This document shows, piece after piece, positions 44,636 to 52,477 of a stretch of DNA of 64,000 nucleotides (the first letter of the stretch is position 1; each line of letters opens with the position of its first letter). The DNA is from Clostridium bornimense (lineage in GTDB: Bacteria; Bacillota; Clostridia; Clostridiales; Clostridiaceae): assembly GCF_000577895.1 (NCBI RefSeq), contig NZ_HG917868.1:434001-498000 (forward strand). Reading direction: 5' to 3'. A model generated the notes under the pieces. It was not told the DNA's origin and ran no database searches. It saw nothing but the letters and a program-made list of their open reading frames with translations. Made by a program: the position numbers and the translations under genes.

Positions 44636-44656
44636 TTGAATTCATGTTGAATTCAT
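44636..44656 (+). promoter_or_regulatory. Direct-repeat operator upstream of ABC exporter
   Basis: TTGAATTCAT occurs at 44636-44645 and again at 44647-44656. The 11-base period is what OmpR/PhoB-type regulators bind. TATAAA at 44670-44675 is 17 bases after the second TTGAAT, but that would place the RNA start inside the ribosome binding site, so the promoter itself is not settled. Confidence 0.55.
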
Positions 44657-44692
44657 ATTAGGAAGTTAATATAAATTCAAAGGAGTGATACG

Positions 44693-46192
44693 ATGAGTTT
44701 TTTAAAGAGAGGCTTTACAAGCATAATAAAAAGAAAAAGTAGAAATATAATTTTATTTGTAATTTTATTTGTAATTACAAATTTAGTTCTTTCAGGATTT
44801 TCAATAAAGAGTGCATCCAAGGAATCTGCTAAATTAGCAAGACAGAAGCTAGGTGCAACTGTTACATATGAGTATGATATGCAAAAGGCAATGGAAGCAT
44901 CAAGAAGTGAGTCAGATTCCTCTACTGATGGAGGCAAAAGAACTATGCCAACGTCTGAACCAGTTTCTATAGAAACAGCTGAAAGTATAGCAGATTCAGA
45001 ATATGTACAAGGATATAACTTCGTAAATTCTACTGTGGTAAATAGTGATACTATAACACCAGTTGAGGAAACAACTACTGATGAAAGTAGTGATAGTGAT
45101 AATGCACCAGCAGATATGCCAGGTGGTAGCACAAAGGAACAAGGCAGTGGTAAGCAAATGATATCAGCAGATTTTACATTAAAAGGTGTATTGAATTCTG
45201 ATTCTGATGAAGATTTCTATAATGGAACTAGTGAAATCACAGATGGAAGAGCACTTAGTGATGATGATGTAGATAGTAATTATATATTAGTAGAAGAAGA
45301 GTTAGCTTATGATAATAATCTTTCAGTAGGTAGTAAGGTTACATTAGTATCATCAGATGAGACAGTTTCAACTGAATTTGAAGTTATTGGTATATATAAA
45401 ACTTCTGATACAAGTACTAGCAGTCAACCAGGAAGACAAATGATGAATGCTATGAGTCCATATAATAAGATTTATACATCATATAAGGCAGCAGAGAGCT
45501 TAAAAGGTGAAAGTAGTACTGGTGATGATACAATTGATAGTGCAGTATATTATTTAAATGACCCTGAAAATATAGATGCATTTAAGGCAGAAGCAGTAAA
45601 AAAAGGTGTTGATGAAGACACATATAAATTAGATGCTAATGATGATGAATATCAACAAATGATACAACCTATTGAAAATGTAGCTTCAGTATCAGATAAA
45701 GTAGTAATTATTGTAGCTGTAGCAGGAATTGTAGTTTTAACTTTAGTAGTAGTATTATTTACAAAAGAAAGAACTTATGAAATTGGTGTATTATTATCTT
45801 TAGGAGAAAGTAAATTTAAATTATTACTTCAATTCTTCTCAGAATTATTAATAATAGGAGTAGTAGCTTTTGGAATTTCAATTTTCTCAGGAAATGTAAT
45901 AGCTCAAAAGATGGCAGATAGCTTATTAGCTAATGAAGCAACAGTTACAGAGACTAGCAAAACAGTACCAAGTAATGGGCCAGGAGGACAAGGTAGAGGT
46001 CAATTTGGAGGCCAAGGAGGTCCAAGTACTAGTAATGTAGAAACAATTGATACAATAGATGTTAATGTAACAGCAAATGATTTAGCTAAATTAGCTGGAC
46101 TAGGAGTAGTTATTATATTCTTATCAACAGCATTAACTTCTGTTTCAATAATGAGATATAAGCCAAAAGATATATTAACAAGTAGAGATTAG
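44693..46192 (+). CDS. ABC transporter permease, FtsX type with Ser/Asp-rich ectodomain
   Basis: This 499-residue permease has an N-terminal helix (about 18-38), a large extracellular domain (40-335), and three C-terminal helices. TKERTYEIGVLLSLGESKFK matches the ATPase-contacting segment of FtsX-domain permeases. The ectodomain has Ser/Asp-rich stretches, and a Gly/Gln-rich loop (GPGGQGRGQFGGQGG) lies between the last helices. Such permeases are common in Clostridium and Lachnospiraceae next to a LolD-like ATPase. Start ATG follows AAAGGAGTG. Confidence 0.9.
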   Translation: MSFLKRGFTSIIKRKSRNIILFVILFVITNLVLSGFSIKSASKESAKLARQKLGATVTYEYDMQKAMEASRSESDSSTDGGKRTMPTSEPVSIETAESIADSEYVQGYNFVNSTVVNSDTITPVEETTTDESSDSDNAPADMPGGSTKEQGSGKQMISADFTLKGVLNSDSDEDFYNGTSEITDGRALSDDDVDSNYILVEEELAYDNNLSVGSKVTLVSSDETVSTEFEVIGIYKTSDTSTSSQPGRQMMNAMSPYNKIYTSYKAAESLKGESSTGDDTIDSAVYYLNDPENIDAFKAEAVKKGVDEDTYKLDANDDEYQQMIQPIENVASVSDKVVIIVAVAGIVVLTLVVVLFTKERTYEIGVLLSLGESKFKLLLQFFSELLIIGVVAFGISIFSGNVIAQKMADSLLANEATVTETSKTVPSNGPGGQGRGQFGGQGGPSTSNVETIDTIDVNVTANDLAKLAGLGVVIIFLSTALTSVSIMRYKPKDILTSRD

Positions 46193-46202
46193 GAGGTATT
46201 AT

Positions 46203-46895
46203 ATGGAAAAGATATTAGAATTTAAAGATGTATGCTATTCATATAAAGATGGCGATAGAACTAAAGAAATATTAAAATCTAGTAATGTTATTTTCAATAA
46301 GGGAACATTTTATAGTATACTAGGGCCTTCTGGATCTGGAAAAACTACGGCTATATCTTTAGCGGCAGGATTAGATACACCTAAAAGTGGTACCATATGT
46401 TATGAAGGTGAAGATATTAACTCTATGGGGTTAACTAAATATAGAAGAGATAAAATTGCAATAATATTTCAATCATATAATCTTATAAATTATATGAATG
46501 CTGTTCAAAATGTTACTACAGCTATGGATATAAATAAAAAGAAAGTAGCTAATAAAAAAGAAAAAGCGATAGAAATATTAGAAAAAGTAGGATTAAGCAA
46601 AGATGATTTATTTAGACCTGTTACTAAGTTATCAGGAGGTCAGCAACAAAGGGTAGCTATAGCAAGAGCTATTGTTAGTGATGTTGATTTAATAATAGGA
46701 GATGAGCCTACAGGAAATCTAGATAAGGAAACTGCTAGTGACATAATAAATATATTTAAAGATTTAGCACATAGAGAAAATAAATGTGTCATAGTAGTAA
46801 CACATTCAAATGAATTGGCTAGACAATCAGATGAAGTTATTCATTTAAATAATGGTAATTTTTCTTATATGAAATCTAGATCACAAACTATGTAG
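46203..46895 (+). CDS. ABC transporter ATPase
   Basis: This 230-residue ATPase has Walker A LGPSGSGKTTAIS, Q-loop IIFQSYNLINYM, signature LSGGQQQRVAIARAI, Walker B LIIGDEPTGNLD and switch His VVTHSNEL. It starts 10 bases after the permease stop with GGAGG in between, so the two form one exporter unit. There is no adaptor gene, unlike the 34406 operon. The two-component genes just upstream probably control it. Confidence 0.95.
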   Translation: MEKILEFKDVCYSYKDGDRTKEILKSSNVIFNKGTFYSILGPSGSGKTTAISLAAGLDTPKSGTICYEGEDINSMGLTKYRRDKIAIIFQSYNLINYMNAVQNVTTAMDINKKKVANKKEKAIEILEKVGLSKDDLFRPVTKLSGGQQQRVAIARAIVSDVDLIIGDEPTGNLDKETASDIINIFKDLAHRENKCVIVVTHSNELARQSDEVIHLNNGNFSYMKSRSQTM

Positions 46896-46902
46896 TTTTA
46901 GT

Positions 46903-46950
46903 AAAGCTATTACAAATTCCAGTAAAAAGGATTTGTAATAGCTTTTTATT
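46903..46950 (+). terminator. Intrinsic terminator
   Basis: AAAGCTATTACAAATTC pairs with GATTTGTAATAGCTTT, followed by TTATT. Confidence 0.9.
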
Positions 46951-46952
46951 AT

Positions 46953-47010
46953 GGCACAGGTTTTAGGACACAAGGCACAAGTAAGGTTAATTTTCCCCTG
47001 TGACTTGTGC
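46953..47010. repeat. Heptamer-built element B
   Basis: The sequence reads GGACACA-AGGCACA-AGTAAGG, then TTAATTTTCCC. GCACAAGT (46975-46982) and ACTTGTGC (47003-47010) are inverted arms, and CACAGG/CCTGTG is a second pair. It shares AAGGTTAATTTTCCC with element A (38418 on) and heptamers with the element at 61049. Confidence 0.6.
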
Positions 47011-47066
47011 AACAATTCCTTTTATATATAATAAATATTATAAGAAAGTATGGGGGAGATAATGAA

Positions 47067-47834
47067 ATGAGGTTAATAATTAATGGTGATGATTTTGGAT
47101 TAACTGAAGGTGTTACAAATGGGATAATTAAAGGGATAAAAGAAGGAATAATTACAGATACTTCTGCTTTAGCAAATTCAGATTATTTTTTTGATGCGGC
47201 TATTCTAGCTAAAGAGGAAGGAATATTATCAATGGGAGTTCATTTAACAATTACTTTTTTAAAACCTGTATTAAAGGGGTTAAAAAATATAGTTGATAAA
47301 GATGGATATTTTTATAGAAAGCCAGTATTAATTCCTGTACCATATGATTATATTGAAATAGAAAATGAACTTAGGTCACAAATAGAAAAGTTTTTATCTA
47401 CTGGGCTAAAGTTAAATCATTTGGATACACATCATATTTTCTCTATAATGGATGAAAAAATATTTAAAATAGTCGTTAAGCTAGCTAAGGAATATAATGT
47501 TCCAATAAGAAGAGATTTTAGTTTGTGTGATAATGAGGAACATTTATTTGATATAGCTAGAGAAAACAACATAAATACCACAGATATATTATTATTTCAA
47601 TCAGGAAAAGTAGTTACAAAAGAATATATTATAAAAAATATTGAGAAATATAAAAATGAAGGAGATATAACCATAGAATTATTAGCACATCCTGGGTTTG
47701 TTGATGAGAAGCTTAAAGGAGTATCGTCGCTTACGTATAATAGAGAAAGGGAGTTAGAAGTATATTTAGATTCTGAAATTAAAGAATATATTAATAAGAA
47801 TAATGTAAACTTAATAAGTTATAGTAATTTATAA
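47067..47834 (+). CDS. ChbG/YdjC-family carbohydrate deacetylase
   Basis: This 255-residue protein has the YdjC signatures: MRLIINGDDFGLTEGVTNGI at the start (metal Asp pair), MGVHLTIT, LNHLDTHHIF (His ligands) and ELLAHPGFVD. ChbG deacetylates chitooligosaccharides; substrates of other members are unproven. The frame opens at 47007, but ATG 47067 with GGGGGAG upstream gives the family N-terminus. An acetyltransferase gene follows after 25 bases. Confidence 0.92.
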   Translation: MRLIINGDDFGLTEGVTNGIIKGIKEGIITDTSALANSDYFFDAAILAKEEGILSMGVHLTITFLKPVLKGLKNIVDKDGYFYRKPVLIPVPYDYIEIENELRSQIEKFLSTGLKLNHLDTHHIFSIMDEKIFKIVVKLAKEYNVPIRRDFSLCDNEEHLFDIARENNINTTDILLFQSGKVVTKEYIIKNIEKYKNEGDITIELLAHPGFVDEKLKGVSSLTYNRERELEVYLDSEIKEYINKNNVNLISYSNL

Positions 47835-47859
47835 ATTTGGGGAAGGAAATATAGTTACT

Positions 47860-48573
47860 ATGGATAAACAAGAAATTGCTGAGAGCATATTAAAAAAGGA
47901 AATGATATTAAATGTAGATATGCTAGAGTGTATAAGAAGAGGGACTGCAAATATTATTGTAGTTGAAGAGAATGGAGTATTAATACAAGATAAGGTATCA
48001 TGTATTTATATGATGTATGCATTATCAGAACAATTTGTAAGAGATAGCGTTGAAGATGTGTTAGAGGCAAATTGTATAGTTTTGCATAATGAATTTGAAT
48101 ATAAGGTGTTAAAAAATAAAATGAAATTTTCACAAGAAATGATTTGTCATAATGCGGTATATTTAAAAGAAGAATATATAGAAGAAAGTAGTTGTGAAGC
48201 AGAGATAAAAGTGCTACAAGAAGATTTCATAGAATTAGTAAATAGTAATTATTCAGAATTAAGTTTATGTAATAATGGATACATAGAAGAGCGAATAAAA
48301 AATAAAGAGATGTATGGAGCATTTTTAGGTAATAGATTAGCTGGTTTTATAGGAGTTCATGAGGAAGGATCAATAGGAATGTTAGAAGTTATACCAGAGT
48401 TCAGAGGAAGGGGGATAGGAAGTGAATTGGAAAGGTATGCTATAAACATTGCAATAGCGAAGGGAAGATATCCCTATTGTCAGGTTAAAGAAGATAATGA
48501 AATATCAATGAAATTACAAAGAAGTCTAGGTATGGATATATCAAAAACAAAAGTTTATTGGTTATTTAAGTGA
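47860..48573 (+). CDS. GNAT-family acetyltransferase
   Basis: This 237-residue protein has a divergent N-terminal half (1-125) and a C-terminal GNAT domain: LAGFIGVHEEGSIGMLEVIP is the central strand pair, EFRGRGIGSELERYAI the acetyl-CoA loop (Q/RxxGxG/A). FR47-like. Substrate unknown. Start ATG follows GGGGAAGGAA with a rather long spacing. It probably shares a transcript with the YdjC gene. No terminator is visible before the next promoter. Confidence 0.85.
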   Translation: MDKQEIAESILKKEMILNVDMLECIRRGTANIIVVEENGVLIQDKVSCIYMMYALSEQFVRDSVEDVLEANCIVLHNEFEYKVLKNKMKFSQEMICHNAVYLKEEYIEESSCEAEIKVLQEDFIELVNSNYSELSLCNNGYIEERIKNKEMYGAFLGNRLAGFIGVHEEGSIGMLEVIPEFRGRGIGSELERYAINIAIAKGRYPYCQVKEDNEISMKLQRSLGMDISKTKVYWLFK

Positions 48574-48585
48574 AATAATTATTTA

Positions 48586-48614
48586 TTGACGTGAACATAA
48601 CAATAGAGTAGTAT
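48586..48614 (+). promoter_or_regulatory. Promoter of the MutS2-like gene leader
   Basis: TTGACG (48586-48591) and TAGTAT (48609-48614), spacing 17. Transcription would start near 48621, leaving a leader of about 265 bases. Confidence 0.65.
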
Positions 48615-48651
48615 ATATATATAATAATAAAATAAAAGATGAGGTGTCTTT

Positions 48652-48663
48652 GTGAGTGTTTAG
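48652..48663 (+). CDS. Candidate three-codon leader peptide (Met-Ser-Val)
   Basis: GTG AGT GTT TAG is preceded by GAGGTG (48641-48646) at a 5-base spacing, about 30 bases from the predicted RNA start. Its stop codon abuts the first strand of the anti-antiterminator (from 48663). Such minimal reading frames are known in antibiotic-responsive attenuators. That this one is translated is inference. Confidence 0.5.
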   Translation: MSV

Positions 48664-48811
48664 TATCTAAAATAGAAATTTAATATTAGCTTCAAAAAAT
48701 GGGGTATTATGTACCTTTTATTGTGATGGAGTTAAGCATAACTATTTAAGATACAAGTCCACAAGAGCCGATGGGAGTTTTAATACTACCTTTTATTAGA
48801 GTTGAAATTTT

Positions 48812-48839
48812 AGCTGTGGAATTGTCTACAGCTTTTTTA
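48812..48839 (+). terminator. Attenuator terminator
   Basis: AGCTGTGGA pairs with TCTACAGCT (one G-T pair) around ATTG, followed directly by TTTTTT. It lies 49 bases before the coding start, so it must be conditional. Confidence 0.85.
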
Positions 48840-48887
48840 TATTTTTTGTATTTGGACTTGTATCATTACAGGGAGGATATAAAGAGA

Positions 48888-50774
48888 ATGAATAATGATA
48901 CAATGGAAAAATTAAATTATAATAAATTAAAAGAAATGGTTAAGAGTTATTGTTCTAGTAGTTTAGGTAGAAATCTAATTGATAAATTACAACCAAGTAG
49001 TAGTATAAAAGAAGTACAGCGAAGATTAAGTGAGACAACGGAAGGAAGATGTCTTTTAGATGCAGATTACTATATACCATTAGAAGGAATATCAAATGTC
49101 ACTGTTCTTATTGATAAAATTGATAAAAATGGAGTTTTGGATCCATCAGAGTTAATTAGTATATCGGATTTTTTAAGAGGATGTAGAAAAATTAAGGGTT
49201 TTATGAAGAATAAAGAAGGATATGCTCCTACATTAAGTGCTTATGGTGAAAATATATCAGAGCTATGTGAGGTTGAAGAAAATATCAATAATGCTATAAA
49301 GGGCAGTGGTATAGATACAAATGCATCTAAGGAGTTAAAAAAGATAAGAAAACAGATAGATATTTGTGAAGGAAGAATTGATGAGAGGTTAAATAAGTTT
49401 TTAAGAAATCCTAATAATAAGGAGTATATACAAGATTTTTTCATAAGTAAGAGAAATGATAAATATACTATTCCAATAAAAGCGCAATATAAAAATTATG
49501 TTAAAGGAGTTTTAGTAGATACTTCAGCTAAGGGAGGTACTGTCTTTATAGAACCAGAAGCAATCTCAAAATATACTTCAGAATTAGCTATGTTGAAGGC
49601 GGAAGAAAGTATTGAAGAATACAGGATTTTATCAATACTGACAGAAGAAATATATAATTATATAAAAGAAATAAAAATTAATGTAGAAGTTATAGCAGAA
49701 TATGATATGATCTTTGCTAAAGCAAAGTATAGTAAAGCTATAGATGGAATTATGCCAAAAGTTAATGATTGCGGTTATACTAAAATTAATAAAGGAAGGT
49801 ATCCTTTTATAGAAAATTCAGTACCTTTGGATTATGAAATAGGAAAAGATTATAGGACATTAATAATAACAGGCCCAAATGCTGGGGGGAAGACTGTTGT
49901 ATTAAAAACTATAGGGGTATTGACATTAGCTACGGAATCAGGATTCCATATTGCAGCAGATGATGGGACAGAGATAAGTATTTTTGATAATATCTTTGTT
50001 GATATAGGTGATAATCAAAGTGTTGAAAATTCTCTAAGTACTTTTTCATCTCATGTAAAAAATTTAGCTGATATTTTAAAAAGAACTAATAATTCTACAT
50101 TGTTGCTATTTGATGAGATAGGAAGTGGTACAGAACCAAATGAGGGAGCTGCATTAGCTATTGCTATGTTAGAAGAGTTTTATTATAAAGGTGCAATTAC
50201 TATAGCATCTACTCATTATGGTGAGATAAAGAATTTTTCAAGAGAGCATCCGGATTTTGAAAATGCTGCTATGGATTTTGAAAAAGAGACATTAGAACCA
50301 CTATATAAGTTAAGTATTGGAAAGTCAGGTAATAGTAATGCTCTTTATATATCTAAAAAGATGGGAATACCGGATTTTATAATTGAAAAAACAAAATGTT
50401 ATATTGAAAATAAAGAATATAGTTATAACTTGATAAAAGAAAGTAAAAAGAAGACTATTATAGAAAAGATTAAAGAGGAAAGTATTAATCATTATAACGT
50501 TGGTGATAAGGTATTGTTATTGGATAAAGGTGAATCAGCTATAGTATACAAGGGAATGGATAGATTTAACAATATAACTGTTTTATATAAAAAAGAGTTT
50601 TTAGAAGTGAATTATAAAAGAGTAAAGTTAGAAATAAAGAGGGAAGATTTATATCCTGAAGATTATGATATGGAACAATTATTTGTAGACTTTAAAACTA
50701 GAAAGATAAAGAAAGATATTGAAAGAGGGTCAAAAAAAGCTTTAAATGAGATAAAAAAGGGTCATATGAAATAA
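48888..50774 (+). CDS. MutS2-like ATPase lacking the Smr domain
   Basis: This 628-residue protein follows MutS2: N-terminal core and lever/clamp helices (1-290, with SKRNDKYTIPIKAQYKN and KGGTVFIEPEAI), then the ABC-type ATPase with TGPNAGGKTVVLKTIG (Walker A from residue 328), FSTFSSHVKNLADIL (signature region) and TLLLFDEIGSGTEPNEGAAL (Walker B Asp409/Glu410), and ASTHYGEIK. After the ATPase comes a short KOW-like segment (HYNVGDKVLLLDKGE). The C-terminal Smr nuclease of standard MutS2 (about 785 residues) is absent. Bacillus MutS2 splits collided ribosomes; a similar role here is inference. The frame is open to 48771 through the terminator, but ATG 48888 after GGGAGG is the likely start. 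Expression should be set by the attenuator. Confidence 0.88.
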   Translation: MNNDTMEKLNYNKLKEMVKSYCSSSLGRNLIDKLQPSSSIKEVQRRLSETTEGRCLLDADYYIPLEGISNVTVLIDKIDKNGVLDPSELISISDFLRGCRKIKGFMKNKEGYAPTLSAYGENISELCEVEENINNAIKGSGIDTNASKELKKIRKQIDICEGRIDERLNKFLRNPNNKEYIQDFFISKRNDKYTIPIKAQYKNYVKGVLVDTSAKGGTVFIEPEAISKYTSELAMLKAEESIEEYRILSILTEEIYNYIKEIKINVEVIAEYDMIFAKAKYSKAIDGIMPKVNDCGYTKINKGRYPFIENSVPLDYEIGKDYRTLIITGPNAGGKTVVLKTIGVLTLATESGFHIAADDGTEISIFDNIFVDIGDNQSVENSLSTFSSHVKNLADILKRTNNSTLLLFDEIGSGTEPNEGAALAIAMLEEFYYKGAITIASTHYGEIKNFSREHPDFENAAMDFEKETLEPLYKLSIGKSGNSNALYISKKMGIPDFIIEKTKCYIENKEYSYNLIKESKKKTIIEKIKEESINHYNVGDKVLLLDKGESAIVYKGMDRFNNITVLYKKEFLEVNYKRVKLEIKREDLYPEDYDMEQLFVDFKTRKIKKDIERGSKKALNEIKKGHMK

Positions 50775-50863
50775 TAGATGGGGCTGTCGCACTTTGATAT
50801 GCTCCCCTTATGGTAGACACATAAAATAATTAAAATGTCTATCATGAGAGGGAGTATTTTTTT

Positions 50864-51544
50864 ATGTGTAAAAAACGTAATTTTAGTGCTGAAGAAAAAG
50901 TTAAATATGTTGAGGAATATCTAAAAAGTAAAAATAGTATGAGTCATTTTTCATCTATGCTGGGGATTGCCTTAGAATCTTTTCGTCAATGGATTCGTAA
51001 CTACAATAGTATAGGCGCGGAAGCCTTTACGATGGAAGGATATAAGGGCTATTCTAAAGAATTGAAATTACAAGCAGTAGAAGCTTATTTGTCAAATTTA
51101 TATTCTCAAGATGAAATTTGTGCAAAATATAAAATACGTTCAAAAACGCAACTACAAAGATGGATTTCAATATATAATAGTCATAATAAACTAAAATCTT
51201 CTGGAGTTGGAGGGACAGCAATTATGACTAAAGGTAGAACTACAACTTATAATGAACGTATTGAGATTGTAAAGTATTATATAGAAAATGATAAAAATTA
51301 CGCTAAAACAGCAGAAAAATTTCAAATATCATATCAACAAATATATAGTTGGATTAAGAAATATGAAACCAATGGCATTGAAGCACTATTAGATAAACGT
51401 GGAAAGCGAAAGCTTGCCGATGAAATGTCTGAAATAGAAAAGTTAAAAGCGAAAAACAAATTACTTGAAGCCGAAAATCGTAGACAACAGATGGAGATAG
51501 AATTCTTAAAAAAGTTAGACGAAATAGAAAGGAGGCGATTTTAA
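50864..51544 (+). CDS. IS3-family OrfA (helix-turn-helix)
   Basis: This 226-residue protein has two to three helix-turn-helix units: NSMSHFSSMLGIALESFRQW, SQDEICAKYKIRSKTQLQRW and NYAKTAEKFQISYQQIYSWI, then a Leu-rich coiled coil (EIEKLKAKNKLLEAENRRQQ) used for dimerisation. It is longer than the usual 90-170 residues of OrfA because of the added HTH unit. An A-AAA-AAG heptamer at 51508-51514, in the right phase, should give -1 frameshifting into orfB. Start ATG follows AGAGGGAG. Confidence 0.93.
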   Translation: MCKKRNFSAEEKVKYVEEYLKSKNSMSHFSSMLGIALESFRQWIRNYNSIGAEAFTMEGYKGYSKELKLQAVEAYLSNLYSQDEICAKYKIRSKTQLQRWISIYNSHNKLKSSGVGGTAIMTKGRTTTYNERIEIVKYYIENDKNYAKTAEKFQISYQQIYSWIKKYETNGIEALLDKRGKRKLADEMSEIEKLKAKNKLLEAENRRQQMEIEFLKKLDEIERRRF

Positions 51545-51585
51545 GTAAAACAAAAAATGAATTTATCTATTTAGCAATACAAGAG

Positions 51586-52434
51586 TTGCATAAGCAAAAA
51601 TCTTTTTCTATTAAAGAATTATGTGAAATAGCCGGTATTGCACGCTCCGCATATTATAAATGGACGAATCGCAAAGTAAGTATGAATGAAAAATTTAATG
51701 AGGTGTTATTATCACTTATACAAGAATCATATGAAGAAATAAACGGAATATTAGGATATAGACAAATGACTATAAAATTAAATCGTGAAAATGATTTTCA
51801 TGTAAATCCAAAGAGAATTTATAGGCTTATGTGTATTCTTAATCTAAAGTCAGTATGTCGTAGAAAACGAAAAACTTATAAAAAATCTACACCTGAAACT
51901 GTAGCTGATAATATTCTAAATAGAGATTTCTATGCAGATAAATTTGGTGAAAAGTGGCTCACAGATGTAACGGAAATGAAGTATGGTATTGGAAAGAAAG
52001 CATATTTAAGTGCAATTCTAGATCTTTCTGATAAGAGTATTGTCTCTTTTGTAATTGGGCATTCAAATAATAATAATCTAGTGTTTCAAACATTTGATAT
52101 TGCCCGTAGGGAGTATCCGCAGGCTACGCCTATTTTTCATAGTGATCGTGGTTTTCAGTATACTTCAAAAACATTTAAGAAAAAGCTTGAAGAAGCTAAT
52201 ATGATTCAAAGTATGTCACGAGTATCACGTTGTATTGATAATGGTCCAATGGAAGCATTTTGGGGTATGTTAAAATCAGAAATGTATTATTTAAAGAAAT
52301 TTAATTCATATGAAGAATTAGAAGCAGCAATTATAGAGTACATAGATTATTACAATAATCGTAGATATCAAAAACGTCTCAACTCTATGACTCCGTTAGA
52401 ATATAGGGAGTATTTATTAAAATCTGTAGCATAA
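51586..52434 (+). CDS. IS3-family OrfB transposase (DDE)
   Basis: From the TTG at 51586 this is 282 residues, but the frame is open upstream to 51514 and is normally read as an OrfAB fusion after -1 frameshifting. The DDE catalytic residues lie in WLTDVTEMKYG (Asp), FHSDRGFQYTS (Asp) and DNGPMEAFWGMLKSE (Glu). EINGILGYRQMTIKLN is the HTH_21 region. TTG initiation would have no good ribosome binding site, supporting the frameshift route. A terminator hairpin follows inside the element. Confidence 0.93.
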   Translation: MHKQKSFSIKELCEIAGIARSAYYKWTNRKVSMNEKFNEVLLSLIQESYEEINGILGYRQMTIKLNRENDFHVNPKRIYRLMCILNLKSVCRRKRKTYKKSTPETVADNILNRDFYADKFGEKWLTDVTEMKYGIGKKAYLSAILDLSDKSIVSFVIGHSNNNNLVFQTFDIARREYPQATPIFHSDRGFQYTSKTFKKKLEEANMIQSMSRVSRCIDNGPMEAFWGMLKSEMYYLKKFNSYEELEAAIIEYIDYYNNRRYQKRLNSMTPLEYREYLLKSVA

Positions 52435-52477
52435 AATATAGCTAACCACAAAAGTGATTAGCTATATTAAATATTTT
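52435..52477 (+). terminator. Terminator inside the insertion sequence
   Basis: AATATAGCTAA pairs with TTAGCTATATT; a T-rich ATTTTTATTATTT tail follows. It should stop transposase transcripts before the right end. Confidence 0.8.

Larger units (their letters stand above)
48621..48864 (+). promoter_or_regulatory. Transcription attenuator leader of the MutS2-like gene
   Basis: Three competing pairings are visible. (1) GTATCTaAAAT (48663-48673) with ATTTaAGATAC (48744-48754), extendable through the uORF end. (2) ACAAgTCCACA (48753-48763) with TGTGGAaTTGT (48815-48825), an antiterminator. (3) The terminator at 48812-48839. A fourth pairing, GATACAAGTCC (48750-48760) with GGACTTGTATC (48854-48864), is perfect over 11 bases and lies just before the ribosome binding site at 48871. 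It matches no riboswitch class I know. Confidence 0.7.

Noticed and set aside
48621-48864. Known riboswitch or T-box in the MutS2-like leader
   Set aside because: I could not find the conserved core of any class I know (no T-box sequence, no purine, TPP, SAM, lysine, c-di-GMP or fluoride core).
48771-48887. In-frame 39-residue hydrophobic extension of the MutS2-like protein
   Set aside because: It runs through the terminator and antiterminator, lacks a ribosome binding site and resembles no MutS2 N-terminus.
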